Position numbers and translations under genes: made by a program | From: Pseudomonas sp. CCI4.2 | Lineage (GTDB): Bacteria > Pseudomonadota > Gammaproteobacteria > Pseudomonadales > Pseudomonadaceae | Direction: 5' to 3' | DNA: 64,000 bases | NCBI RefSeq assembly: GCF_034350045.1 | Contig: NZ_CP133781.1 | Location: forward strand, 4,696,001 to 4,760,000 | Notes under the pieces: model-generated | What the model saw: only the letters and a program-made list of their open reading frames with translations | Databases searched by the model: none | What the model was told of the DNA's origin: nothing | Part shown: positions 61,598-64,000 of the stretch, piece after piece | Position numbering within the stretch: the first letter of the stretch is position 1 | Layout: each line of letters opens with the position of its first letter

Positions 61598-64000
<2,403 letters not shown>

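Overview
The window looks like the chromosome of a Pseudomonas of the fluorescens type. The evidence is the leuCDB-asd block, the gltX / Ala-Glu tRNA / TetR / uvrB neighbourhood (which resembles the P. aeruginosa order as I remember it), a DUF2790 secreted protein, TgpA-MoxR-DUF58, and many REP-like intergenic palindromes of the type common in fluorescent pseudomonads. I see no insertion sequences, phage genes or CRISPR arrays.

Layout. 1-832: 3' part of a zinc alcohol dehydrogenase. 833-5987 (minus): D-galactonate catabolism, dgoK-dgoA-dgoD-transporter, followed after a terminator by an IclR regulator. 6173-7303: membrane acyltransferase. 7463-11926 (minus): leuC-leuD-leuB-asd, with a divergent LysR gene that overlaps a PAS-GGDEF-EAL protein. 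16273-20728 (minus): dusC, a thioesterase, a TetR regulator, two copies of a tRNA-Ala/tRNA-Glu pair, and gltX. 20948-25138: an EmrAB-type pump and a chemoreceptor. 25439-31577: a small membrane protein, a thioesterase, the moxR-DUF58-tgpA-CHAD operon and a small lipoprotein. 31728-36808: patatin-like protein, uvrB, aromatic aminotransferase.

36923-47503 is the most interesting segment. A 2-oxoglutarate/Fe(II) oxygenase is divergent from a histidine ammonia-lyase paralogue, an FMN alpha-hydroxyacid dehydrogenase and an FAD D-2-hydroxyacid dehydrogenase. Then come a complete polar amino-acid-type ABC importer, a HisC-like aminotransferase and a HutC-like GntR repressor. All three transcription starts carry a TGTATATAC-type palindrome next to a sigma-54 type GG-N10-GC promoter. 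I infer an accessory hut regulon that imports an imidazole compound (best guess D- and L-imidazolelactate), oxidises it to imidazolepyruvate, transaminates it to histidine and deaminates it to urocanate for the ordinary hut pathway.

47607-49803 holds small conserved proteins, a class 3 lipase and a DUF2790 protein. 50252-55045 is a second drug-efflux operon (HxlR regulator, EmrA, EmrB, NodT-type outer-membrane factor). 55052-57144 (minus) is an NfeD/slipin pair. 57330-61234 encodes a PaoABC-type periplasmic molybdenum aldehyde oxidoreductase. The window ends in an rRNA operon transcribed leftward: 5S rRNA and the 3' five-sixths of the 23S rRNA. Intergenic spaces hold two families of REP-like inverted repeats and a ~318-bp composite repeat present twice.
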